DNA of 64,000 nt from Gammaproteobacteria bacterium (GTDB taxonomy: Bacteria > Pseudomonadota > Gammaproteobacteria > Steroidobacterales > Steroidobacteraceae). A program made the translations under genes and the position numbers. The notes beneath the pieces are model-generated. The model was not told the origin of the DNA, did not search any database, and saw only the letters and a program-made list of their open reading frames with translations. This document shows positions 27,780 through 35,899 of the stretch, piece by piece. The stretch covers positions 1 to 64,000 of the forward strand of contig JAQGOC010000363.1 in assembly GCA_028293805.1 (NCBI GenBank), written 5' to 3'. Position 1 is the first letter of the stretch. Each line of letters starts with the position of its first letter.

Positions 27780-28900
27780 GGCCTCTGGCGGGTTTCCTGT
27801 GCCTGCTCCTGATCCTGCTCCCGCGAATGGTGCCCGCGCAAAATGCACACGAGTCCTATCTCACTCTGGAGATAGGCCAGGTCAGCCTGCGAGGCGAGTG
27901 GAAAGTCAGGTTGCTCGACCTCGACTCCGTGTTGCAACTGGATGCCAACCACGATGGTCAGGTCACCTGGCCCGAGATCGAGCACAGGCGCACAGACATA
28001 GAAAGCTATTTGCGTGCGCATCTGCGGATTGTGACGGATGGCGCGGAGCGGGCCCTGAGGTTCGACAAGCTGATCTATGGTGCCCAGAGCGGCGCGCCTT
28101 TCATTCTGGCGCGGCTCGCGGCTGACGCTGCGGATGAGATCCGCAGAGTCGACGTCAACTACTCGCTGCTCTTCGGACGAGCTTCCGACTCGCGATGCCT
28201 TCTCAAGGTCATCTGGTCCGGGGAAGGGATGCACGAGGCCGTGATCTCGGCTCACAGCACATCGCCGAGCTTTACCCGCGAATCGGCCGCGGGCAGCGGG
28301 TTCCGGTACTCGCTGCGCTCGGGTATCGGGCACATCTGGACTGGATACGATCACATTCTCTTCCTGATCGTGTTGCTGATTCCCGCGGTATTTCAGCGCA
28401 CCGCAAGCGGCCGCGAGGCGGTGCCAGATTTCGGTAGCGCATTGATTCGCGTGGTACTCATCGTGTCGGCTTTCACCATCGCGCACTCCATCACGCTGAC
28501 GTGTGCAGCGATGCAGTGGATTAGCTTGCCGAGCCGGCTCGTCGAATCCGCCATCGCCGCGTCGATATTCGTGGCCGCGCTCTACAACTTCCTGCCGACC
28601 ACCGCCGGCGGGCGTGGCGCATACCTGGCGTTCGGCTTCGGCTTGTTGCATGGCTTCGGGTTTGCCGGCGCGCTCGGCGAGATCGGTGCGGAAGGCGGCC
28701 CGCTCTGGCGTACCCTGTCAGGCTTCAATCTTGGAGTGGAGGCGGGGCAGCTGGCGATCGTGGCCGTTTTCCTGCCCATCGCATTCCTTCTTCGTGAGAC
28801 GCGTTTCTATCGCACCGGCGTGCTCTATGGGGGTTCGTCCATGGCCGCCCTATGCGCACTATTCTGGTTCTGGGGACGCGCATTTGGAGTGACGCCATGA
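27776..28900 (+). CDS. HupE/UreJ-family membrane protein with EF-hand-like loop
   Basis: The 374-residue protein has a signal peptide (RPLAGFLCLLLILLPRMVPA), an extracytoplasmic domain of about 150 residues, then about seven membrane helices. SGIGHIWTGYDHILFLIVLL and FTIAHSITLT are the HupE/UreJ signatures, with GFGFAGAL later. The soluble part contains DANHDGQVTWPEIE, a near-perfect EF-hand calcium loop. HupE/UreJ proteins are linked to nickel or cobalt uptake. The ATG overlaps the LysR stop by four bases, and the stop in turn overlaps a 13-codon reading frame leading to the VWA gene. It may supply metal to the M81 enzymes (inference). Confidence 0.8.
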   Translation: MRPLAGFLCLLLILLPRMVPAQNAHESYLTLEIGQVSLRGEWKVRLLDLDSVLQLDANHDGQVTWPEIEHRRTDIESYLRAHLRIVTDGAERALRFDKLIYGAQSGAPFILARLAADAADEIRRVDVNYSLLFGRASDSRCLLKVIWSGEGMHEAVISAHSTSPSFTRESAAGSGFRYSLRSGIGHIWTGYDHILFLIVLLIPAVFQRTASGREAVPDFGSALIRVVLIVSAFTIAHSITLTCAAMQWISLPSRLVESAIAASIFVAALYNFLPTTAGGRGAYLAFGFGLLHGFGFAGALGEIGAEGGPLWRTLSGFNLGVEAGQLAIVAVFLPIAFLLRETRFYRTGVLYGGSSMAALCALFWFWGRAFGVTP

Positions 28901-28938
28901 GCAACACGCTGCGAACGATCCGGGAGAATCCCCTGTGA
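28897..28938 (+). CDS. 13-codon coupling reading frame between HupE-like and VWA genes
   Basis: The ATG overlaps the HupE-like stop (ATGA) and the stop overlaps the VWA start (GTGA), so a ribosome could pass through all three frames. The predicted peptide is MSNTLRTIRENPL. Bat-type operons often carry a DUF4381 membrane-protein gene just before the VWA gene; this could be its remnant or simply a translational bridge. Whether it is made is unknown. Confidence 0.35.
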   Translation: MSNTLRTIRENPL

Positions 28939-30725
28939 GTTGGGGCAATCCCTGGGCTCTGATTGCACTGGTCCTGCCCCTGCTCGGTGCGCTCGGCATC
29001 CGGCGCCTGCGGCAACGGACTCGTCCACGATGGCCGGCCATGAAACGAGTGGCCGTCAGCGGCCATCGGGTGTGCCCGGCAGTCCCCGGAAAGAGCGCTC
29101 CCGCGTTTCTAATCATGCTGGCGATCGCCCTGGCGTTCGTGGCGATCGCCCGACCGCGCTGGGGAGAGCATACCGAAGAGTCCTTCAGCCAGACCCGTGA
29201 AGTCATGATCGCGCTCGATCTGTCCAGGAGCATGTGGACGGAGGATGTAGGCTCCTCCCGCCTGGAGCTGGCGAAGAAAACCACCGAGGATCTGCTCAAC
29301 GGCCTCAAGGGCGAGAGTGTGGGCCTCATCGTCTTTGCCGGCACTGCCTTTGTGCAGGTGCCGCTCAGTCCGGACTATCAGATCATCCGCCAGTTCATGC
29401 CGAGCCTCGATCCGGACTACATGCCGCAGGGCGGCTCCGATTACTCGAAAATGCTGGATGCAGCGCTGGAGGGCTTCGGTGAGACCTCCGGCACAGACCG
29501 TTATCTCATCGTGTTGAGCGACGGCGAGAGCAGTACCCGCGGCTGGGAGACGCGGCTCGCGGATCTGTCGAAGCGGGACGTGCACGTCGTGGCGCTGGGG
29601 CTGGGCACCGAGAAGGGAGGCTTCATCAACGACCAGAAAGGCGGCTACCTCGCGGACAAGAATGGCGATGCCGTCCTGTCGAGGCTGATGCCGGCCACAC
29701 TGCAGACGCTGGCGAACCGCACCAACGGCAAGTATCTCAACGCCAGCGCACTCAAGACCAGCGACGACGTGCGCGCACTGGTCAAAGACACCGTCGAAAC
29801 GGGCCGCCAGCGGCGTGTCAGCAATGAGGCCACCAGCATGCAGTCGGAACGCTTCCAATGGTTTCTATTACCCGCGGTGCTCCTGGGACTGATCAGTCTG
29901 GCGAGAGAATTTCAGCGGCGCGCAAAACCGCGGCAGGTTCGCAGTGAGCCACCGCGCCAACATCTCCGCCGCGCCGCCGCTGCGGCCGGGTCGGCCCTCC
30001 TCGTCGCCCTGGGCGTAACGCCCGAGGTGCGCGCCCACTTCGACGCCCAGGCCGGCTTCGAAGTGAAGGAAGTGTTCGACAGCAGTCCGACGGAGCGTCT
30101 TCGCGCCATTGCCGAGCATCTGGGCCGGTTCGGCTACGACGCTTTCGACCTGCGTCTCATGGTGGAGGCATCGATCAAGTACGGCATCGATGAGAGACGA
30201 CTGGGTAATCCGCCTCTGGAGGGTGTCATCCGGGATGCCCTGGAGGCCGCCCGGCACGGGCAGCAGCTCGATCCGAAGATTGCCAACTGGTCCTACTACC
30301 AGGCCCAGCTGGCCGAGCTGCTGGCGCCTCTCGAGGCGGCGGCGGCGAATGAGCGCTCGAAGAATCCGAAGGAAGCCAACGACGAGGAAGACAACGGGCC
30401 GATGGTCATAGGCGAGAACACCCAGCACGGCGGCTCGGACTCCTATGGCGAGGGCGCGGCGTCGAAGTCGGATACCGCTCTCGGGGATCTCGCCGCGGAC
30501 GACAGCATTGTCCCGCAGCACCGGCAGAGGCCCAAGCCGCCCAAGAGCGTCCGCAATGCGACGTTCACGCATTCGAGCTCGGGCAGCGCAGGTGCGGAGG
30601 ACCCGATTCTGGCGTTTTCCAAGAAAAATCTCGCCGACATCGTCAAGCGGGATTCGCCGGGCCGCCTTCACCAGATGATGGCGGAGGACACGCAGGAGCA
30701 GAACGCGAGCGAGATGGACTGGTAA
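28935..30725 (+). CDS. VWA-domain membrane protein (BatA/BatB-like) with long C-terminal extension
   Basis: A 596-residue protein. Two N-terminal membrane helices (NPWALIALVLPLLGALGI and SAPAFLIMLAIALAFVAIA) precede a von Willebrand A domain with an intact metal-ion site: DLSRSMW (DxSxS), then QGGSDYSKM and LIVLSDGESS. A further helix follows (FLLPAVLLGLISLA). The remaining 240 residues contain helical segments and a charged, disordered stretch (NPKEANDEEDNGP), unlike a plain BatA. VWA proteins with MoxR ATPases assist assembly or metal insertion in partner enzymes. The matching MoxR and DUF58 genes are on the opposite strand 5-8 kb away. It starts with GTG, coupled to the 13-codon frame. Confidence 0.85.
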   Translation: MSWGNPWALIALVLPLLGALGIRRLRQRTRPRWPAMKRVAVSGHRVCPAVPGKSAPAFLIMLAIALAFVAIARPRWGEHTEESFSQTREVMIALDLSRSMWTEDVGSSRLELAKKTTEDLLNGLKGESVGLIVFAGTAFVQVPLSPDYQIIRQFMPSLDPDYMPQGGSDYSKMLDAALEGFGETSGTDRYLIVLSDGESSTRGWETRLADLSKRDVHVVALGLGTEKGGFINDQKGGYLADKNGDAVLSRLMPATLQTLANRTNGKYLNASALKTSDDVRALVKDTVETGRQRRVSNEATSMQSERFQWFLLPAVLLGLISLAREFQRRAKPRQVRSEPPRQHLRRAAAAAGSALLVALGVTPEVRAHFDAQAGFEVKEVFDSSPTERLRAIAEHLGRFGYDAFDLRLMVEASIKYGIDERRLGNPPLEGVIRDALEAARHGQQLDPKIANWSYYQAQLAELLAPLEAAAANERSKNPKEANDEEDNGPMVIGENTQHGGSDSYGEGAASKSDTALGDLAADDSIVPQHRQRPKPPKSVRNATFTHSSSGSAGAEDPILAFSKKNLADIVKRDSPGRLHQMMAEDTQEQNASEMDW

Positions 30726-30741
30726 AGAGGTCGATACCGCA

Positions 30742-32145
30742 ATGAAGCCAACACTGTGCCGATCGGGTCTCATGCCCATTCTGATCCTGACAGGATGTCT
30801 GGGGTCCGTGCGCGCGCCAGCCGCCGAAGTCACGCCAGCAGCCCAACAGCAGCCCGCTGCTCCCGCGCACCTGCAACCCCTGGCGCTTGGCGAGATCGGT
30901 ACCACGCCATGGTCATTCAGTCCGGAGTGGTTCGTGCTTCTGGCGATCGCCGTGCCGGGCATCACGTGGCTGGGTTTCGCCTGGAAACGCGCCCTGGATG
31001 AGGATCCCCAGCGCCTGCGGCGCTCGGGCATCAGGGAGCTGCGGCGCCTGTTGAGCCACATCCGCCGGTCGCGCACCTGCGTGCAACCTCTTCATCTGCA
31101 TGGCTGGTGTCGCGCCGCCGCCAGGACCTGGGGAGTGCGGGTATCCGCTCCCACTGGAGGCGAAGTCACCCGGTCGCTGCATACCCTCACTGGAGACGCC
31201 ACCTTGACCAGCACATGGCGTGAGCTCTGGTCGGGTACGGAACGTGGCTTGTATGCGGCCGATGCCACGGCACCTTCGGACTGGCTAGAGCGCGCCTCAT
31301 TGGCTGCCGCTGAAGTCGAAGTGCCCAAACGGGAGCGATGGCTTCCGAACCGCCTGGCTCACTGGCTGCCGGCGCTGGCCATGGTGATGCTCGCAATCAC
31401 CTGCGCCGTCGCTGGATCGGCCAGGGCCGCTCAGGAGCCCCCCACGACGGCGACTCTCGATCCTCAGCTTCGGCAAGCCCAAGCGGCGGCGCAGCGGGCC
31501 CTGGGTGCCAGCTGGAACGACTGGGCCGCTCATTACAACATTGCCGCATTTGCGATACAGGAGGGCCAGTGGAATGCCGCTGTTGCCCATGCGACCGCCG
31601 CCTTCCTGCAGCATCCGTCTTCCACGGCCAACCGCGATAATCTGCGCTTCGCGCTCCAACAGGCCGGGACGCTGGATCCCACCCTGCGCCGCCTGCTGTA
31701 TGGCGCCTGGTATCAGCGCATCCCGGCCCTGCTCTCCCCGGCCGGATGGCAGCGCCTGGCCTTTGCAGCAAGTCTGCTATTGGCGGCGGGGCTCACCGCA
31801 ATGGTGCTCGCCCTGTATCTCACCCACAATCGCAGGTACCTGACCTCTGGCGGCCGCTCCGGGCTCGCGGCGGGCGCGCTGCTGTTGATCACCGCCGTCA
31901 TGGCGTGGAATGCCTATGGCACGTTGAATCAGCCGAGTGCCGGGATACTCCTCGTGGGTGTCAACTTGAGCCCCGCGCCCACCGAGTTGGTTCCTGAGCA
32001 GGAAACCTCGCCCCTCCCCGCGGGCTCGGTGGTACTGCCGCAGCGCTCGTTTCTAGGGTGGCAACAGATCAGCAGCGGCGGAAACGCTTCGGGTTGGGTG
32101 CGAAAAAATGCCGTGATGCCCTTCTATGGGTCACCACGGCATTGA
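30742..32145 (+). CDS. BatD/BatE-like membrane protein with TPR-like and SH3-like segments
   Basis: A 467-residue protein. The start ILILTGCLG forms an acceptable lipobox, so it may be lipid-anchored. A membrane helix (WFVLLAIAVPGITWLGFAW) follows near residue 70, and more helices lie around residues 215 and 345-395. Between them NDWAAHYNIAAFAIQEGQWNAAVAHA resembles a tetratricopeptide helix pair, as in BatE-type proteins. The C-terminal 70 residues (GSVVLPQRSFLGWQQISSG) look like a bacterial SH3 domain. Sixteen bases separate it from the VWA gene, so they form one unit with LysR and HupE-like genes. Its role is probably structural in the MoxR-VWA complex; sequence support is moderate. Confidence 0.65.
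   Translation: MKPTLCRSGLMPILILTGCLGSVRAPAAEVTPAAQQQPAAPAHLQPLALGEIGTTPWSFSPEWFVLLAIAVPGITWLGFAWKRALDEDPQRLRRSGIRELRRLLSHIRRSRTCVQPLHLHGWCRAAARTWGVRVSAPTGGEVTRSLHTLTGDATLTSTWRELWSGTERGLYAADATAPSDWLERASLAAAEVEVPKRERWLPNRLAHWLPALAMVMLAITCAVAGSARAAQEPPTTATLDPQLRQAQAAAQRALGASWNDWAAHYNIAAFAIQEGQWNAAVAHATAAFLQHPSSTANRDNLRFALQQAGTLDPTLRRLLYGAWYQRIPALLSPAGWQRLAFAASLLLAAGLTAMVLALYLTHNRRYLTSGGRSGLAAGALLLITAVMAWNAYGTLNQPSAGILLVGVNLSPAPTELVPEQETSPLPAGSVVLPQRSFLGWQQISSGGNASGWVRKNAVMPFYGSPRH
32103..32143 (-). terminator. rho-independent terminator for the leftward MoxR-M81 operon
   Basis: On the minus strand a 9-base perfect stem (AATGCCGTG/CACGGCATT) is followed by a run of six T. It lies about 60 bases after the M81 copy 2 stop. 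It is embedded in the last codons of the convergent plus-strand gene. Confidence 0.75.
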
Positions 32146-32202
32146 GATCTCCTCGCGCCTCGAGTCCCGCGCGAGGCCCGGCAGGCCGGTGCGGTTGTGC
32201 CC

Positions 32203-33870
32203 CTACTCCGTCGTCCCGTCTCTGCCCGGATAGTCGCTCAGCCTGCCGCGAGGCTTGACCGTAAAGTTCACGTCCTTGTTGTAGGGATAGAACTTGTTTC
32301 GCGGCAGGTGCTTGTAGTCGAGCGCCTCCAGCCGCACCGTGCCCACGAACGGCTGATCCGGCTCGACGATGTAAAAGGCCTTGCAATAGCCGCTGTCCGT
32401 GAATCCGCGGTGAAAGTGCACACGTGACTTGATCGCGAAGGCTTTGAACTGGTCCGGATCGATGCCCAGATCGAGAAAGGAGCGCGGCTCGACGATCTGC
32501 ACCAGATACGGGCTGATGACGACCACGTTGCCGTCGCCGAACTTCACGCTCACCCAGAGTTGCGATTTCGCCGCACCGCGCCCGCCGCGGTTGACTCCAC
32601 CGCTGACCGTATTCACCGTGCCTTTGATCCGCACGGGCTTGCCGGCGGATACATCGATGCGGCCGCCGATCTCCATATCGAACGGATCGCCGACTTTCAC
32701 TCCTTTCTTGCGCAACGCATTGATTGCATCCTCATCGGCAATCGTGCCGATCAGCGTGTTGCTGAGCTTCTGGTCGATGATCTGTTGCAGCAGCCAGGTG
32801 GCAGCACCGGTGCGATCGCTGTGATCCGCCAGCACGAAGGGCACCTGCCCCTTCTGCATCGCTTCCTTGGCGACACGAACGCCTTCGGCGTGGTGATAGA
32901 CCTTCGTGTGATACAGGAGATCGTCGCGCATACGCCACGCCGTGCCCGCCATGTCATCGGCTATGTGCTCGGCCAACTCCGGATTGCCATTCGTCATGAC
33001 CTGGAAGCACATGCCTGCGTCAATGGCATCCGCGAAGGCGAACCCGTAATAGAAATTCACATAGACATCCGGCTCCCGCGCCTCCCACGTCAGTGCACGC
33101 TGGACCAGATCCATCCATGGCGAGACGCCCGTCCACTGCAGTACGGAAGGCGTGAGGATGGGCGGCTTGCGGGTGGCACTGACGGGCTTGTACTGCCCCC
33201 GGATGCAGCGAATGAGCGCGCGGGCCGCCCGCTCTCCCTGCAGGTAGCCGTCATAATGCGGGTAGTACTTGATGGTGAACGCCAGGTTGGAATAGTGAAG
33301 GAACTCCGCGTCCTCATTGCCGTGCGGATCAAAGGTGCCGACCATAAAGGCTTTCGGACCAATCACCTCGCGCACCCGGCGGGCAATCTCCGCTTCGGGC
33401 TTCGCGACATCCCGTACACCCATCGCGCCGTGCAAGGACAGATAGGCGCCATCGAAATGGCCCTGGGCCTTGAGATCGGCAATCATCCCGTCGAGGAAGT
33501 GCTGGAACGCCTCCTTCGTGATCCAGCCGGACCCCGAGCCTTTCTTCGACTGCAAGGGAGACTCGATGCCGACGAGCTCGACATTGGCATACTCTCTGGC
33601 CACCGTGACGAAACCGCCGATGTAGCCCGTGGGTTGCGAGCCCAACAGAGCTTCGCCGCGCGCCGGCGATCCTTCGTAGATGAAGTCGTCGGTCGTCGTG
33701 TCATAAGGCAGAAACGTCACCGTCTCGTGCGCGAAGTGCATGACCGCGATGCGAATGGGGCGTGCGGTGGCGTTGGCGCTCGCCTTGGAAGACGTCTGCG
33801 CGCCGGCGGCCAAGGGCAGCATAGCGGCCGTACCCAGGCCCACGAGGGCTTGGCGTCGTGGAATTTTCAC
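32203..33870 (-). CDS. Tat-exported M81-family (MlrC-like) metallopeptidase, copy 2
   Basis: A 555-residue close paralogue of the enzyme at 16532-18193, near-identical over most of its length, including MHFAHETVTF, SLHGAMG and GTFDPHGN. The signal is PRRQALVGLGTAAMLPLAAGAQ. I place the start at the GTG at 33870, not the ATG six bases upstream, because AAGGA then sits seven bases before the start exactly as in copy 1; with the ATG the spacing would be almost zero. It ends the MoxR-DUF58-VWA operon, which suggests that those proteins act on it. Small insertions (GQVPFV) and substitutions may give a different substrate range. Confidence 0.85.
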   Translation of the reverse strand: MKIPRRQALVGLGTAAMLPLAAGAQTSSKASANATARPIRIAVMHFAHETVTFLPYDTTTDDFIYEGSPARGEALLGSQPTGYIGGFVTVAREYANVELVGIESPLQSKKGSGSGWITKEAFQHFLDGMIADLKAQGHFDGAYLSLHGAMGVRDVAKPEAEIARRVREVIGPKAFMVGTFDPHGNEDAEFLHYSNLAFTIKYYPHYDGYLQGERAARALIRCIRGQYKPVSATRKPPILTPSVLQWTGVSPWMDLVQRALTWEAREPDVYVNFYYGFAFADAIDAGMCFQVMTNGNPELAEHIADDMAGTAWRMRDDLLYHTKVYHHAEGVRVAKEAMQKGQVPFVLADHSDRTGAATWLLQQIIDQKLSNTLIGTIADEDAINALRKKGVKVGDPFDMEIGGRIDVSAGKPVRIKGTVNTVSGGVNRGGRGAAKSQLWVSVKFGDGNVVVISPYLVQIVEPRSFLDLGIDPDQFKAFAIKSRVHFHRGFTDSGYCKAFYIVEPDQPFVGTVRLEALDYKHLPRNKFYPYNKDVNFTVKPRGRLSDYPGRDGTTE

Positions 33871-33936
33871 AAGCATATCCTTTGTTTGACTGTTTGAATG
33901 GGTTCAGGGGCGGTCGTCAGCTCGAGCTTGCGGTGT

Positions 33937-34965
33937 TCAGGCCCAGGCCTGCGCGCGCCCGGCCCGGAAATGAGCCCCGTACGAGGCAACTCCCAACAGA
34001 CCCACCCCCAGCAGTGCGAAAAGAGGGAAGAGCTCGTGGCTGATCATCGGGGGTGGCGCGCCGAATTCGATCTTCTCCGCCCCGTCTATCTGGGCGAAAG
34101 CGTCCCTGACAGCGTTGGTATCCGTTGCCCGGAAGAACAGCCCTTGGGTCGCGGCAGACACGTCCTTGAGCAAAAGCGTATCGACTTCGGACTCCTGGAA
34201 CTGCGTGCCGGTGCGGTGCCCGGCGGCATCGAATATCGGCATCGGGATCTTTCCTTCGGCACCGGCGCCGATGGTATAGATCGGGACACCGTCCTGCGCC
34301 GCCAGGGTCGCGGCCTGGCGCGGGTCCAGCGAGCCTTTGTTGCTGGAGCCGTCGGTCAGCAGAACGATGAACGAGCCCTCCCGGACCTGCGTTGGATCCT
34401 TGTCCTTCCAACCCTCGCGCAGCCGGTTGAGAGCGACTCCAATGGCGTCGCCAATGGCGGTTCCATCTTCGATCAGGCCAATGGACAGGCGGGCGGTCTG
34501 CTTGCGCAACCAGTCATGGTCGAATGTCAGCGGGGCGAATGTGTAGGCCCGGCCGCCGAAGACGACGATTCCGATGCGGTCGTTGGGGCGTTCATTGATG
34601 AAAGCCGCGATCACGGGCTTGAGGGCCTGCAGGCGGTTGGTGGTCGCAGTGCCGCGTTTGAAGTCCTCCGCGTACATGCTGGTCGACAGATCGATCGCGA
34701 TCATAAAGTCGTAGCCGCGCTTCTTGTTGTCCTCCTCCGGCACCAGAACCTGCGGCCGCGCGAGTGCAGCGATGAGCAGCGCCAACCCAACATAGGCACA
34801 CGCGACCGGCCACCACGTCGACACCGTAGGGCCATCTGCGTGCCATTCATCCGCTGCCGGTACAACCAGCGCCGGGACACTGCGCCTCAGACGCAGCACG
34901 GCGATGAGCGGCAGCAGCACGAGCAGCGTCAGCCAGAGCGGGTCGTGGAAGGCCGAGCTCATCAT
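33937..34965 (-). CDS. VWA-domain membrane protein (BatA-like)
   Basis: A 342-residue protein of typical BatA layout. Two N-terminal helices (DPLWLTLLVLLPLIAVLRL and WPVACAYVGLALLIAALA) precede a VWA domain with an intact metal site: AIDLSTSMYAED, then EDGTAIGDAIG and IVLLTDGSS. A C-terminal helix follows (LFPLFALLGVGLLGVASYG). Two ATG codons lie in tandem at the start, two bases after the DUF58 stop. With MoxR and DUF58 it forms the classical three-gene core; the second VWA protein is on the opposite strand. Confidence 0.9.
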   Translation of the reverse strand: MMSSAFHDPLWLTLLVLLPLIAVLRLRRSVPALVVPAADEWHADGPTVSTWWPVACAYVGLALLIAALARPQVLVPEEDNKKRGYDFMIAIDLSTSMYAEDFKRGTATTNRLQALKPVIAAFINERPNDRIGIVVFGGRAYTFAPLTFDHDWLRKQTARLSIGLIEDGTAIGDAIGVALNRLREGWKDKDPTQVREGSFIVLLTDGSSNKGSLDPRQAATLAAQDGVPIYTIGAGAEGKIPMPIFDAAGHRTGTQFQESEVDTLLLKDVSAATQGLFFRATDTNAVRDAFAQIDGAEKIEFGAPPPMISHELFPLFALLGVGLLGVASYGAHFRAGRAQAWA

Positions 34966-34967
34966 GC

Positions 34968-35885
34968 TCAGGCCGCGGTGCCGCTGCGCCGGTGGCGGTG
35001 GAAGTAGGCGAGGAGCGCCTGCAATGGATCATCCGTGTTGCGGATCTTCAGCCGGTCGTCGATGCGGGGGAAAAGGTAGGCGAAGTGGGCTTCACGCTGT
35101 CCGCGCCAGCGCCTGTGGGCCGCACGCTCCGCGGTTGATGACGTATCGATCGTAGTCAAACGGCCGGCCAACGGGTCATAAGCAGCAAAGTGCGCGTCTG
35201 CAGGCAGTTCGCTATCCCATGGATCGTCGGCACGAATGCCGACTGCCTGATAGCGCTGTTGCAGCTCTCTCCAGGCCTCCGGCATGGCGGCTGGGGCAAA
35301 GGGCCCCAACCACAGCAGCACGCTGCCCCGCGAGGCAATCTTTCGTATCAACCGCCACTGCACGGGGCAGGCGGACGGACCGTCCAGTGGCGGCGGCTCC
35401 TGGCCGAGCAGAAGTGAGGCGACGCGCAAGGTGTCCTTGCGGCCCGGCAACGCGCGCTGAAACCATGACTTGCCGGGTGAGCAATACAACAATCCGACGC
35501 GATCCTTGTTGATCGAGCTGATCAGCATGAGCAGTGCCGTAGCTTCCAACAGGGTCTCGCGACGGGTGCGCCCCTCGGAGCCGAACTGCAGGGCCGGCGA
35601 GTCCTCGAAGACGAAGATCACCGCCAGATCCCGCTCCTCGACGAATCTCTTGCGGTAAGGCTCGCCGAGACGGGCGGTGACGTTCCAGTCGATGTCGCGC
35701 GGATCGTCTCCCCACTGATACCTGACGACCTGATCGAACTCCATACCGCGCCCGCGGAAGGCGGACCGGTAGTCACCGCTGACACTGGTGCTCACCGCAT
35801 GGCGAGCCTGCCATTCCAGCCGCCGCAGAAGCGCTGTCGGCGCGGAGGGAAGCGAGCTGCTGACGGGGGCAGTAGACGGATTCAT
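34968..35885 (-). CDS. DUF58-domain protein (Bat/MoxR partner)
   Basis: A 305-residue soluble protein with the DUF58 core signature: GDYRSAFRGRGMEFDQVVRYQWGDD, then RDIDWNVTARLGEPYRKRFVEERDLAV, which continues into a VWA-like fold. I used the ATG at 35885; the frame is open further upstream but there reads out of frame through the MoxR gene. It lies 14 bases after MoxR and two bases before the VWA gene. DUF58 proteins are thought to couple the MoxR ATPase to VWA partners. Confidence 0.88.
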   Translation of the reverse strand: MNPSTAPVSSSLPSAPTALLRRLEWQARHAVSTSVSGDYRSAFRGRGMEFDQVVRYQWGDDPRDIDWNVTARLGEPYRKRFVEERDLAVIFVFEDSPALQFGSEGRTRRETLLEATALLMLISSINKDRVGLLYCSPGKSWFQRALPGRKDTLRVASLLLGQEPPPLDGPSACPVQWRLIRKIASRGSVLLWLGPFAPAAMPEAWRELQQRYQAVGIRADDPWDSELPADAHFAAYDPLAGRLTTIDTSSTAERAAHRRWRGQREAHFAYLFPRIDDRLKIRNTDDPLQALLAYFHRHRRSGTAA

Positions 35886-35899
35886 GTTGTGAGCCGACT

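Noticed and set aside
16532..33870. A microcystin-degradation (mlr) cluster
   Set aside because: No MlrA, MlrB or MlrD gene is seen; M81 homologues are widespread outside microcystin degraders, so only a family name is justified.
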